Assembly (NCBI RefSeq): GCF_003330765.1
Contig: NZ_CP024903.1
Span: 1,922,001 to 1,986,000 of the forward strand
Source of the DNA: Burkholderia pyrrocinia
GTDB lineage: Bacteria; Pseudomonadota; Gammaproteobacteria; Burkholderiales; Burkholderiaceae
DNA: 64,000 nt
Reading direction: 5' to 3'
The translations under genes were made by a program, and so were the position numbers. Below are positions 1 to 8,511 of the stretch, piece by piece (positions within the stretch are counted from its first letter, which is position 1; each line of letters opens with the position of its first letter). The notes beneath the pieces were generated by a model. The model was not told the DNA's origin. It did not search any database and saw only the letters and a list, made by a program, of their open reading frames with translations.

Positions 1-320
1 CGGCTGCTGCAGCCCCAGCTCGTGCGATTGGCCTCGAGCACGACGGCCTTGATCCCGTGGTCCCGCGCGAGGCACAGCGCGGTCGCGAGGCCCGTGTAGC
101 CGGCGCCGATGATCGCGACGTCGACATCGAGATCGCGCGTGACCGGGCCGTCGTCGGGCGGCGGGCTGCCGGCCGTCGCGACCCAGTAGGTCGGCGCGTA
201 TTGTTTGCCGCAGCCGGGGCCGGGCGACACGAGCGGATCGTAGGTCGGGTCGTAACGCGTATCGTTCGGCCGGCCGTCGGCGAAACCGCTTGCGGTGCGT
301 TCGATGGAACGGGTCGACAT
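1..320 (-). CDS. FAD-dependent oxidoreductase (DAO family), N-terminal part
   Basis: The gene enters at its start codon (318-320) and runs off the left edge, so only about 106 residues are visible. After roughly 65 residues there is a dinucleotide-binding motif, VDVAIIGAGYTGLATAL, followed by an acidic strand end (VVLEAN), as in D-amino-acid-oxidase-fold amine or amino-acid oxidases such as the PuuB/OrdL group. The preceding segment rich in YDPTYDPL and APTYWVATA is the usual leader of that group. A strong ribosome site (GGAGGG) sits seven bases before the ATG. It lies downstream of the GMC oxidoreductase and MHS permease on the same strand and could share their pathway. The substrate cannot be read from this fragment. 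Confidence 0.85.
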   Translation of the reverse strand, partial: MSTRSIERTASGFADGRPNDTRYDPTYDPLVSPGPGCGKQYAPTYWVATAGSPPPDDGPVTRDLDVDVAIIGAGYTGLATALCLARDHGIKAVVLEANRTSWGCSS

Positions 321-321
321 G

Positions 322-441
322 TCAGCCCTCCGATGCGGGCTTGCCTGCCGAGCCGCAACGGGCGCGCGAGGCGATTCGACTGACTGATGCGGGGCGCATG
401 TCCGCCGTGCGGGCGAATGCTGCCGATTGCCTGTGGGTCAT
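322..441 (-). CDS. possible 39-residue leader ORF before the FAD oxidoreductase
   Basis: This short ORF starts with ATG at 439-441 behind a very good ribosome site (CAGGAGAC) and ends one base before the ATG of the FAD oxidoreductase. The translation (begins MTHRQSAAFARTADM) is Arg/Ala/Ser-rich and matches nothing I recognise. Its support is the ribosome site and the tight junction only. It may be a translated leader or chance. Confidence 0.3.
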   Translation of the reverse strand: MTHRQSAAFARTADMRPASVSRIASRARCGSAGKPASEG

Positions 442-687
442 GCCTGTCTCCTGATCGTTCTCTTCGGGTCGATCGTGTGCAGATGCTTCAGTGCGGCGAT
501 CTGTCAGGGAAAGTGTAGGCAGGCCGTTTTTTCGCAGGTAGGGCCAGTGGGCCGGATTCGCTTGGACCAGCGCGCGGGCCGCCGGGCGGCGGGAGGCGGC
601 GCACCGAACGGCAGCACGGGCATGCAGCCGCCGGCGACCCGATCGCCGATACGACCCCGCGCACCGCCCCGCCCGCCCGGCTCGACG
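442..687. other. non-coding gap between MHS permease and FAD oxidoreductase
   Basis: No convincing gene is seen here. The stretch contains a T6 run at 520-525 and GC-rich short inverted sequence, but no clear terminator or promoter pair. Long open frames across it are GC-driven shadows of the permease gene. Confidence 0.4.
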
Positions 688-1992
688 TCACATCGCGCGC
701 ACCGCGACGCCGGCCACGCCGCCGCGCTTCTCGATCGCTCGCGCGGACACGATCGACAGGAGTGCAGACAACATCACGTAAACCCCGACGAGCCAGGGTG
801 CACCGCCGTTCGCGCGCAGCAGCGCGGTCGCGACGATCGGCGTCAGGCCGCTCGCGAAGATGCCCGACACCTGGTAGACGAACGAGATGCCCGTATAGCG
901 CACGTTCGCATCGAACAGCTCGGCGAACAGCGCGGCCTCCGGCCCGTACGCCATCGCGTAGAAAATCCCGAACGGGATCACCAGCGCGAGCCATACCACG
1001 AGCAGGTTCGACGAGTGCGCCTGCAGCAGCCAGAACGCGGGCAGGACCGACAGCCCGCACAGCGTCGCGCCCCACCGGTACACGCGCGCGCGGCCGAGCC
1101 GGTCCGACAGGCCGCCGAACACGGGGATGAATACGCACATCACGACCGCCGCGCTCATCACGCCGAGCAGCGCGTCGCCGCGCGAGATCGACAGGTTGCG
1201 CGTCATGTAGCCGATCGAGAACACCGCGAACACGTTGAAGAACACGCCGTCGATATAGCGCGCGCCCATCCCCAGCAGGATCGCCCGTCGATAGTTGCCC
1301 AGCAGCTCGACCACCGGCAGCTTCGTGTCGCGCCGCTGGCGCTTGAGCGCGACGAACTCGGGCGTATCGGCCACGCGCGTGCGGATGTAGAAACCCACCG
1401 CCACCAGCAGCAGCGACGCCGCGAACGCGACGCGCCAGCCCCATGCGAGGAACGCGGCGTCCGGCAACGCGCGCGACAGCGCCGCGACGACGCCGGCCGC
1501 GAGGCACAGCCCGATCGCGAGGCCGATCTGCGGCAGGCTCGCATACAGCCCGCGCCGGTGCGGCGGCGCGTATTCGTATGCCATCAGCACCGCGCCGCCC
1601 CACTCGCCGCCGAGGCCGATGCCCTGCAGCACGCGCAGCGTCAGCAGCAGCACCGGCGCCCACATGCCGATCTGCGCGTAGGTCGGCAGGAACGCGACGC
1701 CGGCCGTCGACACGCCCATGATCAGCATCGTCAGGATCAGCGCGGACTTGCGCCCGACGCGGTCGCCGAGATGGCCGAACAGCAGGCCGCCGAGCGGTCG
1801 CGTGACGAAGCCGACCGCGAACGTCGCATACGCGAGCATCGTCGACACGAACGCGTCGCCGGTCGGAAAGTACTGCTTGTCGAACACGATGCCGGCGACC
1901 ACGCCGTACAGGAAAAAGTCATACCACTCGACGGTCGCGCCGATCACGCTGGCCGCGGCCACGCGTCGGACGACCCGGGATTCGATTGCCAT
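688..1992 (-). CDS. MHS-family MFS transporter
   Basis: A 434-residue, 12-helix permease of the metabolite:H+ symporter group of the major facilitator superfamily (the ShiA/KgtP/ProP type). The N-terminus has the group signature [13 protein letters not shown], and the loop between helices 2 and 3 carries the MFS motif GHLGDRVGRKSAL. MHS members import small organic acids, betaines or amino acids with protons. The chosen ATG at 1990-1992 follows GGAGAAG; upstream in-frame codons lack a site and read like non-coding sequence. It lies 120 bases downstream of the GMC oxidoreductase on the same strand, so it probably imports the substrate of that enzyme (inference). Confidence 0.9.
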   Translation of the reverse strand: MAIESRVVRRVAAASVIGATVEWYDFFLYGVVAGIVFDKQYFPTGDAFVSTMLAYATFAVGFVTRPLGGLLFGHLGDRVGRKSALILTMLIMGVSTAGVAFLPTYAQIGMWAPVLLLTLRVLQGIGLGGEWGGAVLMAYEYAPPHRRGLYASLPQIGLAIGLCLAAGVVAALSRALPDAAFLAWGWRVAFAASLLLVAVGFYIRTRVADTPEFVALKRQRRDTKLPVVELLGNYRRAILLGMGARYIDGVFFNVFAVFSIGYMTRNLSISRGDALLGVMSAAVVMCVFIPVFGGLSDRLGRARVYRWGATLCGLSVLPAFWLLQAHSSNLLVVWLALVIPFGIFYAMAYGPEAALFAELFDANVRYTGISFVYQVSGIFASGLTPIVATALLRANGGAPWLVGVYVMLSALLSIVSARAIEKRGGVAGVAVRAM

Positions 1993-2112
1993 GCGAGCTT
2001 CTCCAGGTAAGGATGCGCCGCGACCTGCCCCGACGCCGTACCGGCGGGGGCATCCGATGAGCGCGCGGCGGCCGTCCGGGCGCAGGCGCACGGGCCGCGC
2101 GGGCACGCCGCC

Positions 2113-3768
2113 CTATGCGACTGCGGCGGCGGCCGGCGCGACGCTGCGGCCGCGATCGGCCTCGCGTGCGTCCTCGAGAATCATGTCGGACGCCTTCTCG
2201 GCGACCATCACGATCGGCACGTTGGTATTGCCCGATACGAGGGTCGGCATGATCGAGCAGTCGACCACGCGCAGCCCGCGCGTGCCATACACGCGCAGCC
2301 GTGCGTCGACGACCGCGAGCGGATCGCTCGCGACGCCCATTTTCGCGGTACCGGACGGATGGAAGATCGTCTGCCCGTATTCGCGGCAGAACTCGAGCAG
2401 TTCGTCGTCCGTCTGCGCATCCGCGCCGGGCCGCACCTCGCGCTTCATCAGCGGCGCCATCGGCTCGGCGGCCGCGACGCGACGCGCGAAACGCACGCCG
2501 GCCACCGTCGTGCGGCGGTCGCGCTCGGTGTCGAGATAGTTCGGCTGGATCGACGGCGCGTCGCGCGCATCGCCGGTACGAATCCGCACGGTGCCGCGCG
2601 ATTCGGGCCGCAACTGGCAGATCGAATAGGTGCAGCCGGGAAACGAATGCACGCTGCCGCCCGCCGAATCGGCCGACAGCGTCGAGAAATGGAACTGGAT
2701 GTCGGGCGTCGCGGATTCGTCCGGCAACGCGCGGCAGAACATCCCGCCCTGGTTGATGCCGATCGCGAGCGGGCCGCCGCGGAACAGCGCCCATTGCAGC
2801 CCCATCTTCGCGCGGCCGACCCACGAACGCAGTTCGTCGTTGGTCGTGATCGGCTTCGTCACCTCGTAGATCAGCCGCACCTGCAGATGATCCTGCAGGT
2901 TTTCGCCGACGCCCGCGCGATCGGCAACCACCGGAATCCCGTGCCGGTCCAGCAGCGCGGCCGGCCCGACGCCCGACACCTGCAGCAGTTGCGGCGACTG
3001 CAGCGCGCCGGCCGCGAGGATCACCTCGCGCAACGCGCGCACCTCGTGAACCTTGCCGTGCTGAACGTAGCGCACGCCGGACGCCTGCGCGCCGTCGAAC
3101 AGCACCTTCAGCGCCTGCGCATCGGTTTCGACGTGCAGGTTCGGCCGCCCGCGCGCCGGCTTCAGGTAGGCCACGGCCGTCGAGCAGCGCAGCCCGTTGC
3201 GCGTCGTGAGCTGGTAGTAGCCGACGCCCTCCTGGTCGCCCGTGTTGAAATCGTCGACCGTGCGCACGCCGAGCCGGTTCGACGCGGCGACGAATGCATC
3301 GACGAGTTCATGGCGCTGCCGGATCGCCGACGCCCACAGCGGGCCGCCGGTGCCGCGCGTCGGCCCTTCGCCCAGCGTGTTGTGTTCGAGCCGCCGGAAA
3401 TATGGCAGGCACTCGCGCCAGCTCCAGCCGCGATTGCCTAGCGCGGCCCAGTGGTCGTAGTCCTGCTGCTGCCCGCGCACGTAGATCAGCCCGTTGATCG
3501 AGCTGCAGCCGCCGAGCGTGCGGCCGCGCGGCCAGTACAGGCGACGGTTGTGCATGTTCGGATCGGGATCGGTATGGAAGCCCCAGTTGTACACGGGGTG
3601 GAACATCGTCTTGCCATAACCGATCGGCACGTGGATCCACATGTAGGTGTCGGCGGGGCCCGCCTCCAGCAGGCACACCGTATGGCGGCCGCCGTCGGAC
3701 AGCCGGTTGGCGAGGACGCAACCGGCCGATCCCGCGCCGACCACGACATAGTCGAAGCTGCGTGTCAT
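2113..3768 (-). CDS. GMC-family FAD oxidoreductase (choline/alcohol dehydrogenase type)
   Basis: This 551-residue protein begins directly with the FAD-binding motif YVVVGAGSAGCVLANRL and has the GMC signatures GRTLGGCSSING (about residue 85) and a C-terminal HPSGTAKMG block containing the catalytic His, followed by GNTNVPIVMVAEKASDMI. Such enzymes oxidise primary alcohols or choline-like substrates, passing electrons to a quinone or oxygen. Length is normal for BetA/AlkJ-like dehydrogenases. The start at 3766-3768 has GGAGAC upstream. It faces an IclR regulator 184 bases away, which is the probable controller. Nothing adjacent (no betB or betI) points to choline itself, so the substrate is left open. 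Confidence 0.92.
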   Translation of the reverse strand: MTRSFDYVVVGAGSAGCVLANRLSDGGRHTVCLLEAGPADTYMWIHVPIGYGKTMFHPVYNWGFHTDPDPNMHNRRLYWPRGRTLGGCSSINGLIYVRGQQQDYDHWAALGNRGWSWRECLPYFRRLEHNTLGEGPTRGTGGPLWASAIRQRHELVDAFVAASNRLGVRTVDDFNTGDQEGVGYYQLTTRNGLRCSTAVAYLKPARGRPNLHVETDAQALKVLFDGAQASGVRYVQHGKVHEVRALREVILAAGALQSPQLLQVSGVGPAALLDRHGIPVVADRAGVGENLQDHLQVRLIYEVTKPITTNDELRSWVGRAKMGLQWALFRGGPLAIGINQGGMFCRALPDESATPDIQFHFSTLSADSAGGSVHSFPGCTYSICQLRPESRGTVRIRTGDARDAPSIQPNYLDTERDRRTTVAGVRFARRVAAAEPMAPLMKREVRPGADAQTDDELLEFCREYGQTIFHPSGTAKMGVASDPLAVVDARLRVYGTRGLRVVDCSIMPTLVSGNTNVPIVMVAEKASDMILEDAREADRGRSVAPAAAAVA

Positions 3769-3807
3769 TCCGTGTCTCCGTTCCGGTGATGAAAAATCCG
3801 GTATGTT

Positions 3808-3859
3808 TTGTCCAAATTTATTGAGCACACGGAACGCGTACAAGCCGATTTATTGTCCA
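3808..3859. promoter_or_regulatory. repeated elements in the IclR/GMC divergent promoter
   Basis: Between the divergent genes the octamer ATTTATTG occurs twice (3816-3823 and 3848-3855), 32 bases apart. TTGTCCA also occurs twice (3808-3814 and 3853-3859). A spacing of about three helical turns would place both copies on one DNA face. These are reasonable candidates for IclR binding sites. This is inference; no footprint or conservation data were used. Confidence 0.4.
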
Positions 3860-3952
3860 CGCCGCGAATGTGGTACAAAAACCGTTCAATTCGTTTCATT
3901 TCTGTCGCACCCATCATCCCGGGACGCACGCCGATCCCGACGGAGGAGACAC

Positions 3953-4777
3953 ATGCGCGAACCCGCCCCCGCGCCGCCCGATGGCGCGCCCGCCGACGAC
4001 GCGCGCGTGCTGCGCGCACTCGCGGTGCTCGAAGCGCTTGCCGCGGCAGGCCAGCCGTACACGCTGTCGCAGCTCGCCGCGCGCCTGCACATCCCGAAGG
4101 CGACGCTGCTGCGGCTGATCGAATCGCTCGAAACGCGCGGCTACGTGATCCACATGCCCGACTCGCGCGGCCACGACCGCGGCATCGCGCTCGGCCCGCG
4201 CGCCGCGCAGTTCGCGCTCGCGGCGCTGTCGAACAACACCTTCACGCGCGGCTGCCGGTCGGTGCTGCGCGCGCTGGTCGACGTGCTCGGCGAGACCTGC
4301 AACCTCACCGCGCTCGACGGCGACACGGTGCTGTACGTCGAACGCGTGGAGACGACCGAGCCGCTGCGGCTCGAGATGCGGCCCGGTATGCGCGTGCCGC
4401 TGCATTGCACGGCGAGCGGCAAGCTGTTCCTGTCGCAGATGAATGCACTGGAGCGCAACGCGCTGCTCGCGCGGCTCACGTTGAAGAAGATGACCTACCG
4501 GACGTTGACCGATGCGCAGTTGCTCGCGGCCGAACTCGACCGGCTCGCCGCGCGCGGCGTCGGGATCGACAACGAGGAATTCGTGCGCGGGATGGTGGCC
4601 GTTGCAGTGCCGGTGAAGGACGCCGCGAGCGGCCGCGTGCTCGCGGCGCTCGCCGTGCATGCGCCGACCGCGCGCGCGACGCTCAACGACCTGCTGGAGA
4701 ACGTGCCGAAGATGCGCGACGCGGCCACCCGGCTGGCGCCGCTGCTGCATGCGGCCGATGGCGCGCCGCCGGGCTGA
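3953..4777 (+). CDS. IclR-family transcriptional regulator
   Basis: A 274-residue regulator with an N-terminal winged helix-turn-helix (about residues 20-80: VLEALAAAGQPYTLSQLAAR, then IPKATLLRLIESLETRGYV) and a C-terminal IclR effector domain (about 95-265) with the usual GETCNLTALDGDTVLYV and CTASGKLFL blocks. IclR proteins usually bind a small catabolite and control a neighbouring divergent operon, here the GMC oxidoreductase and permease. The ATG at 3953 has a strong CGGAGGAGA site; the longer in-frame extension upstream runs through the promoter region and is rejected. Confidence 0.92.
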   Translation: MREPAPAPPDGAPADDARVLRALAVLEALAAAGQPYTLSQLAARLHIPKATLLRLIESLETRGYVIHMPDSRGHDRGIALGPRAAQFALAALSNNTFTRGCRSVLRALVDVLGETCNLTALDGDTVLYVERVETTEPLRLEMRPGMRVPLHCTASGKLFLSQMNALERNALLARLTLKKMTYRTLTDAQLLAAELDRLAARGVGIDNEEFVRGMVAVAVPVKDAASGRVLAALAVHAPTARATLNDLLENVPKMRDAATRLAPLLHAADGAPPG

Positions 4778-4800
4778 TGCGGCCGCCTGCGCTCATGCGC

Positions 4801-5124
4801 TCACGCGAGGTGGTAGCGCAGCCAGAAGGTTTCGCGGCAGGCGTTGTCGAACGTCAGCCGCGACGGGCTGATCGGCTGCGCATCGGGATGGCGGAGCACG
4901 TCGTAGTCGATCCAGCATTCGGCGCATAGCAGGTCGGACGGCGCGCGGTCCTGCTCGACCGAGCGGCGCACGATCGCGCCATTGTCGAAACGGTATTCGG
5001 TTTCGTCGCGCATGACCTCGACAGCGTCGTCGGTCCAGCGGTCGTGCGACGTCGCGTGCGACACGATCGACACGGGGCCGGCGAGCCCGTGGATCGCGGC
5101 GACGTAGGAAATGAGATGGTCCAT
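4801..5124 (-). CDS. hypothetical protein, 107 residues
   Basis: A small soluble protein starting MDHLISYVAAIHGLAGPVSI and containing a CAECWIDYDVL segment. No signal peptide or membrane helix is seen. I do not recognise the family. Codon use looks coding and matches the neighbourhood. It is convergent with the IclR gene (23 bases between stops) and lies 115 bases downstream of the DUF2891 gene on the same strand, so co-transcription with that operon is possible. The start at 5122-5124 was preferred because the longer frame overlaps obvious non-coding sequence. Confidence 0.7.
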   Translation of the reverse strand: MDHLISYVAAIHGLAGPVSIVSHATSHDRWTDDAVEVMRDETEYRFDNGAIVRRSVEQDRAPSDLLCAECWIDYDVLRHPDAQPISPSRLTFDNACRETFWLRYHLA

Positions 5125-5239
5125 GGCGAGGCGGCGAACTGGCGGATGGCCGTTTCGCGCAACGCATGCTGCGCGAAACGGCCCGAGCGGCGAGTATAGC
5201 CGCGCAGGAATGACCTTGCCGCCGGCGGGGTTTCGCGCG

Positions 5240-6262
5240 CTACGCTTGCAGCGCGAGCAGCGCGAACGTCGCGAGCCAGTGCTCGCCCATGTAGTCGCCG
5301 GCCACGTGCGCGAGCGCGCTCGCGAGATGCCGGTCGGCCGCGTCGAGCAGCTTCGCGCGCCGCGCGTCGCCTTCCGGCAACGCGCCGGCCAGCGCACGCT
5401 GGCACCACGCGCGGCTCAGGTTCAGCCCGTCGAGGTGCGCGATCTTGCCGTCGCTGCGGTCGCTGACGGTCGCCGGTTCGAACAGCGTCGCCGGCTCGCC
5501 GCGCGCGAGATCGGGCAGGAAGCGCGCGAACCAGCCGTCGAATTCGGCCGGCGGGAGCACGCGCCGCATCAGCTCGGCCTCCATCAGCGCGGGCGACAGG
5601 AATTCGTCGCCCGACGGCTCCCATGCCTGGCACGCGACGTCGTTCAGGTGCCAGCGCTGCGCGGTATCGACGATCAGCGCCGCGAGCCCGTCGCGCTGCG
5701 TGTCGCGCGCGAAGTCGAGCGTGAGCGCCAGCGCGAACGCGGTGTTGAAGTGCGTGCCGACGCGCAGCGGATAGGTCGCTTTCGGCAGGAAGGTCTCGAA
5801 GCGCGATACGAACAGGTCGGTGAGCGGCGCCATCGTCTTCGCCCAGCGCGCGGCCTGCGGCAGCACGCCCTTCAGCGCGAGCCGCTCGAGCTGCGCGGCG
5901 AGCGCGAGCAGCCACGCCCAGCCGTACGGCCGCTCGAAGCCGCTGTTGTGCGGCAGCGCGAGATACGCGCGCTCGCCAGCGACGTTCGCGTCGGTGAAGT
6001 GCGCGTCGACGACGGCGACGATGCGTTCGGCCTCCGGCAGCGCCGGATAGCGTTCGAGCACGCGCAGCACGAGCCAGTAGCCGTGCACGCACGAGTGCCA
6101 GTCGTAGCTGCCGTAGAAGATCGGGTGCAGCGCACGCGGCCCCTGCACGTCGTGCGGGCCGGCGAGCGAATGCGTGAGCTTGTTCGGATATTCGCGGGTC
6201 AGGTGCGCGAGCGCGAGCGACGCGAATTTCGAGGCGAGTTCGGGCGTGAGTCGGTCGGTCAT
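5240..6262 (-). CDS. DUF2891 family protein
   Basis: A 340-residue soluble protein matching from memory the DUF2891 family: HPIFYGSYDWHSCVHGYW near residue 50, ALPHNSGFERPYGWAWLLAL near 105, and a later WEPSGDEFLSPALMEAELM block. The paired His/Trp/Asp-rich helical segments resemble an alpha-alpha barrel of the six-hairpin glycosidase type, but its reaction is unknown to me. It is the third gene of a minus-strand operon after the DUF969 and DUF979 transporter subunits. The ATG at 6260-6262 is preceded by GGACGAG; an alternative ATG at 6275-6277 lacks a clear site. The context suggests a role in handling the transported substrate (inference). Confidence 0.85.
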   Translation of the reverse strand: MTDRLTPELASKFASLALAHLTREYPNKLTHSLAGPHDVQGPRALHPIFYGSYDWHSCVHGYWLVLRVLERYPALPEAERIVAVVDAHFTDANVAGERAYLALPHNSGFERPYGWAWLLALAAQLERLALKGVLPQAARWAKTMAPLTDLFVSRFETFLPKATYPLRVGTHFNTAFALALTLDFARDTQRDGLAALIVDTAQRWHLNDVACQAWEPSGDEFLSPALMEAELMRRVLPPAEFDGWFARFLPDLARGEPATLFEPATVSDRSDGKIAHLDGLNLSRAWCQRALAGALPEGDARRAKLLDAADRHLASALAHVAGDYMGEHWLATFALLALQA

Positions 6263-6281
6263 GGGCATCTCGTCCATCGAG

Positions 6282-7232
6282 TCAGAAGCGGAATACGAAC
6301 GCGTACATCAGCAGCGTGTTCACGGCCAGCAGCAGCACGGCCGTCGGCCACTGCGCCTTGATCACGCCATTCTTGTCCTTCAGTTCGAGCAGCGCCGCCG
6401 GCACGATGTTGAAGTTCGCGGCCATCGGCGTCATCAGCGTACCGCAGAAGCCGCTCAGCATCCCGATCGCGCCGACGATCGCCGGGTTGCCGTGGAACTG
6501 CTGGACGATCAGCGGCAGGCCGATGCCGGCCGTCATCACGGGAAACGCGGCGAAGCCGTTGCCCATGATCATCGTGAACAGCGCCATGCCGACCGTGTAG
6601 GCCGCGACGACCGCGAACGGCGAATCGATCGGCACCCAGTCCTTCACGAGCCCCGACACCACGCCGCCGACACCCGCGACCGCGAACAGCGCGCCGAGCG
6701 CCGCGAGCATCTGCGGCAGGATCGCGGCCCAGCCGACCGCGTCCATCGTGTGGCGCGCCTCCCTCAGCGCATGCACGGGCGAATCGCGCAGCATCGCGAG
6801 CGCGACCCCGAACGCGACGATCGTGCCGAGCACGAGCGAGATCAGCGTCACGCTCTTCGGATCGACGAACGGCACGTGCTTCAGCGCGAACGTGCCGATC
6901 AGCGTGACGAGCGGGATCAGCAGCGCGGGCAGGAACAGCCGGTTGCCGAAGCGCTGCGCGAGGGTCTCGCGCCGCGCGGCCGCCGCTTCGCCGGCCTCGT
7001 CGGACTTGCCGCGCCCGAGCTTGCCCGAGCCGGCGATCACCGCGAGCGCGATCGCGAGGCATCCCGTCACGAAATGCGGCAGCAGCGCGCCGAACAGGAA
7101 CGTGACCGCGTAGATCGCCCAGAACGCGAAATTGACGACGCGGCGCGGGTTCGTGCGGTCCGTCAGGTTGAAGCACGCGAACGCGGCGAACATCAGCCCC
7201 GCGAGCGTGTACAGCGATTCGAGGCCGATCAT
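6282..7232 (-). CDS. DUF979 family membrane protein (putative 5-oxoproline transporter subunit)
   Basis: This 316-residue integral membrane protein has about nine hydrophobic helices, starting MIGLESLYTLAGLMFAAFAC. It contains the conserved GNGFAAFPVMTAGIGLP and GFCGTLMTPMAANFNIVP segments typical of DUF979. DUF979 and DUF969 occur as neighbours across bacteria, and the pair has been proposed as a two-component carrier for 5-oxoproline because it clusters with pyroglutamyl peptidase and 5-oxoprolinase genes. Its start overlaps the stop of the DUF969 gene by four bases (ATGA), so translation is probably coupled. No 5-oxoprolinase gene is seen in this window. Confidence 0.88.
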   Translation of the reverse strand: MIGLESLYTLAGLMFAAFACFNLTDRTNPRRVVNFAFWAIYAVTFLFGALLPHFVTGCLAIALAVIAGSGKLGRGKSDEAGEAAAARRETLAQRFGNRLFLPALLIPLVTLIGTFALKHVPFVDPKSVTLISLVLGTIVAFGVALAMLRDSPVHALREARHTMDAVGWAAILPQMLAALGALFAVAGVGGVVSGLVKDWVPIDSPFAVVAAYTVGMALFTMIMGNGFAAFPVMTAGIGLPLIVQQFHGNPAIVGAIGMLSGFCGTLMTPMAANFNIVPAALLELKDKNGVIKAQWPTAVLLLAVNTLLMYAFVFRF

Positions 7233-7918
7233 CGCGCGGCCTCCCGCTCCAGCAAGCCGAAGCCGCGCGCCAGCCGGCGGTCGAGCAGCGCGAGGCGCGC
7301 GCAGTGGATCAGCAGCGCGGCGATCGCGGTCGGGATCGCCCACACCGACAGGTGCAGCGGCTCGATGGAGATCCCGTTCTGCTCGAGAAAGCCCTTGATC
7401 AGCAGGATCGACTGGATCGCGATGAAGATGTCCTCGCCGAAGAACACGGCGACGTTGTCGACGCCCGACGCATGCGCGCGGATCTGCTGGCGCACCGACT
7501 CGGGCAGCTCGCCGTAGCGGTTGACGGCGGCGGCTTCGGCCATCGGCGCGATCAGCGGGCGCACCATCTGCGCATGGCCGCCGAGCGACGTGAGGCCGAG
7601 CGCGGCGGTCGCCTGGCGCAGCACGAAGTACAGCATCAGCACGCGGCCCGTGGTCGCCGCGTGCACGCGCGAGATCATCCGCTTCGCCTGCTCCTTGAGC
7701 CCGTTGCGCTCGAGCAGCGCGATCACCGGCAGCGTCAGCCAGATGAGCCCCATGTAGCGGTTTTCGGTGAACGCCTTGCCGAACGCGCTGACGATGTCGA
7801 CGAGATTCATCCCGCCCGCCAGCCCCGTCGCAAGCCCCGCGATCGTGACCACGAGCAGCGCATTGAAGCGCAGCGCGAAACCGATCACGACGATCGGCAC
7901 CCCAATCAGCACCAGCAT
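7229..7918 (-). CDS. DUF969 family membrane protein (putative 5-oxoproline transporter subunit)
   Basis: A 229-residue membrane protein with about six helices. It starts MLVLIGVPIVVIGFALRFNA and carries conserved stretches such as NRYMGLIWLTLPVIALLERN and SGVDNVAVFFGEDIFIAIQS. It is the first gene of the DUF969-DUF979-DUF2891 operon. An excellent ribosome site (AAGGAGGA) precedes the ATG at 7916-7918, which excludes the much longer in-frame extension. The partner subunit follows with a 4-base overlap. A perfect palindrome 91 bases upstream (8009-8022) may regulate it. Confidence 0.88.
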   Translation of the reverse strand: MLVLIGVPIVVIGFALRFNALLVVTIAGLATGLAGGMNLVDIVSAFGKAFTENRYMGLIWLTLPVIALLERNGLKEQAKRMISRVHAATTGRVLMLYFVLRQATAALGLTSLGGHAQMVRPLIAPMAEAAAVNRYGELPESVRQQIRAHASGVDNVAVFFGEDIFIAIQSILLIKGFLEQNGISIEPLHLSVWAIPTAIAALLIHCARLALLDRRLARGFGLLEREAAR

Positions 7919-8008
7919 TGCTCCTCCTTGTGTCGGACGCGCGGCACCGTGGCGCAGTGCCGCCTGCCCGGTTTCGACCGGGCTCGGATCGCGCAATCTA
8001 ACACGAGA

Positions 8009-8022
8009 TTTTATCGATAAAA
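8009..8022. promoter_or_regulatory. 14-bp palindrome upstream of the DUF969 operon
   Basis: TTTTATCGATAAAA is a perfect palindrome standing in an otherwise GC-rich 338-base intergenic stretch (7919-8256). On the minus strand it lies 91 bases before the DUF969 start, where an operator or upstream promoter element would be expected. No regulator gene is adjacent, so the binding protein is unknown. Apart from this site I see nothing else in the gap except the ribosome site of the small gene at 8257. Confidence 0.5.
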
Positions 8023-8256
8023 AGTCGACAACTTGCCGCCTCGGGTAAACGTTGAAACACGCGGATACCGTGCACGGGCCGCGTGTCGGCGGCGTTTCAT
8101 CGGAGGAATCGATGGCCGGCTGGCCCGCACGGGCGCGCCTGTTTCGACGCGCGGTTCCCCGCATTCGGGCGGGCGCCGACACGGGTCGCCGCGCGTGGCG
8201 AAGCCGTGGTGCGCCGACTAAACTGGAAAGCATCGGCAACGTTCGGGAGAGCCGCC

Positions 8257-8481
8257 ATGATTGACGTATTCCAGACCATCGGCAGCCGCGCGTTCTCCGC
8301 TCATCTGGCGAAGGACGGGATGGTGACGCTGATGGAACAGCGCAATGAAGTCGACCGCGTGACGCTCGCCACCGCCTATGCGGCGCTTGTCGAGGAAGCC
8401 GAGCAGGAAACCGACCTGCTCGATGCGACGGTCGAAGGGATGATGCGCGCGCTGATCCAGGGGTACGCGCGCAGTCATTGA
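8257..8481 (+). CDS. hypothetical small protein, 74 residues
   Basis: A small acidic alpha-helical protein starting MIDVFQTIGSRAFSAHLAKD, with an EEAEQETDLLDATVEG helix. No signal or membrane segment is present and I do not recognise the family. The ATG at 8257 has a CGGGAGAG ribosome site; the longer frame upstream overlaps non-coding sequence. It stands alone between divergent and same-strand neighbours, with a GC hairpin shortly after its stop. Confidence 0.65.
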   Translation: MIDVFQTIGSRAFSAHLAKDGMVTLMEQRNEVDRVTLATAYAALVEEAEQETDLLDATVEGMMRALIQGYARSH

Positions 8482-8496
8482 CGGCGCGCCCTGCCG

Positions 8497-8511
8497 CGCC
8501 GCCAGGCGGCG
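8497..8511. terminator. GC-rich hairpin after the 74-residue gene
   Basis: CGCCGCC and GGCGGCG form a tight inverted repeat 16 bases after the stop codon at 8481. There is no T-run, so any termination activity is uncertain. Confidence 0.3.
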
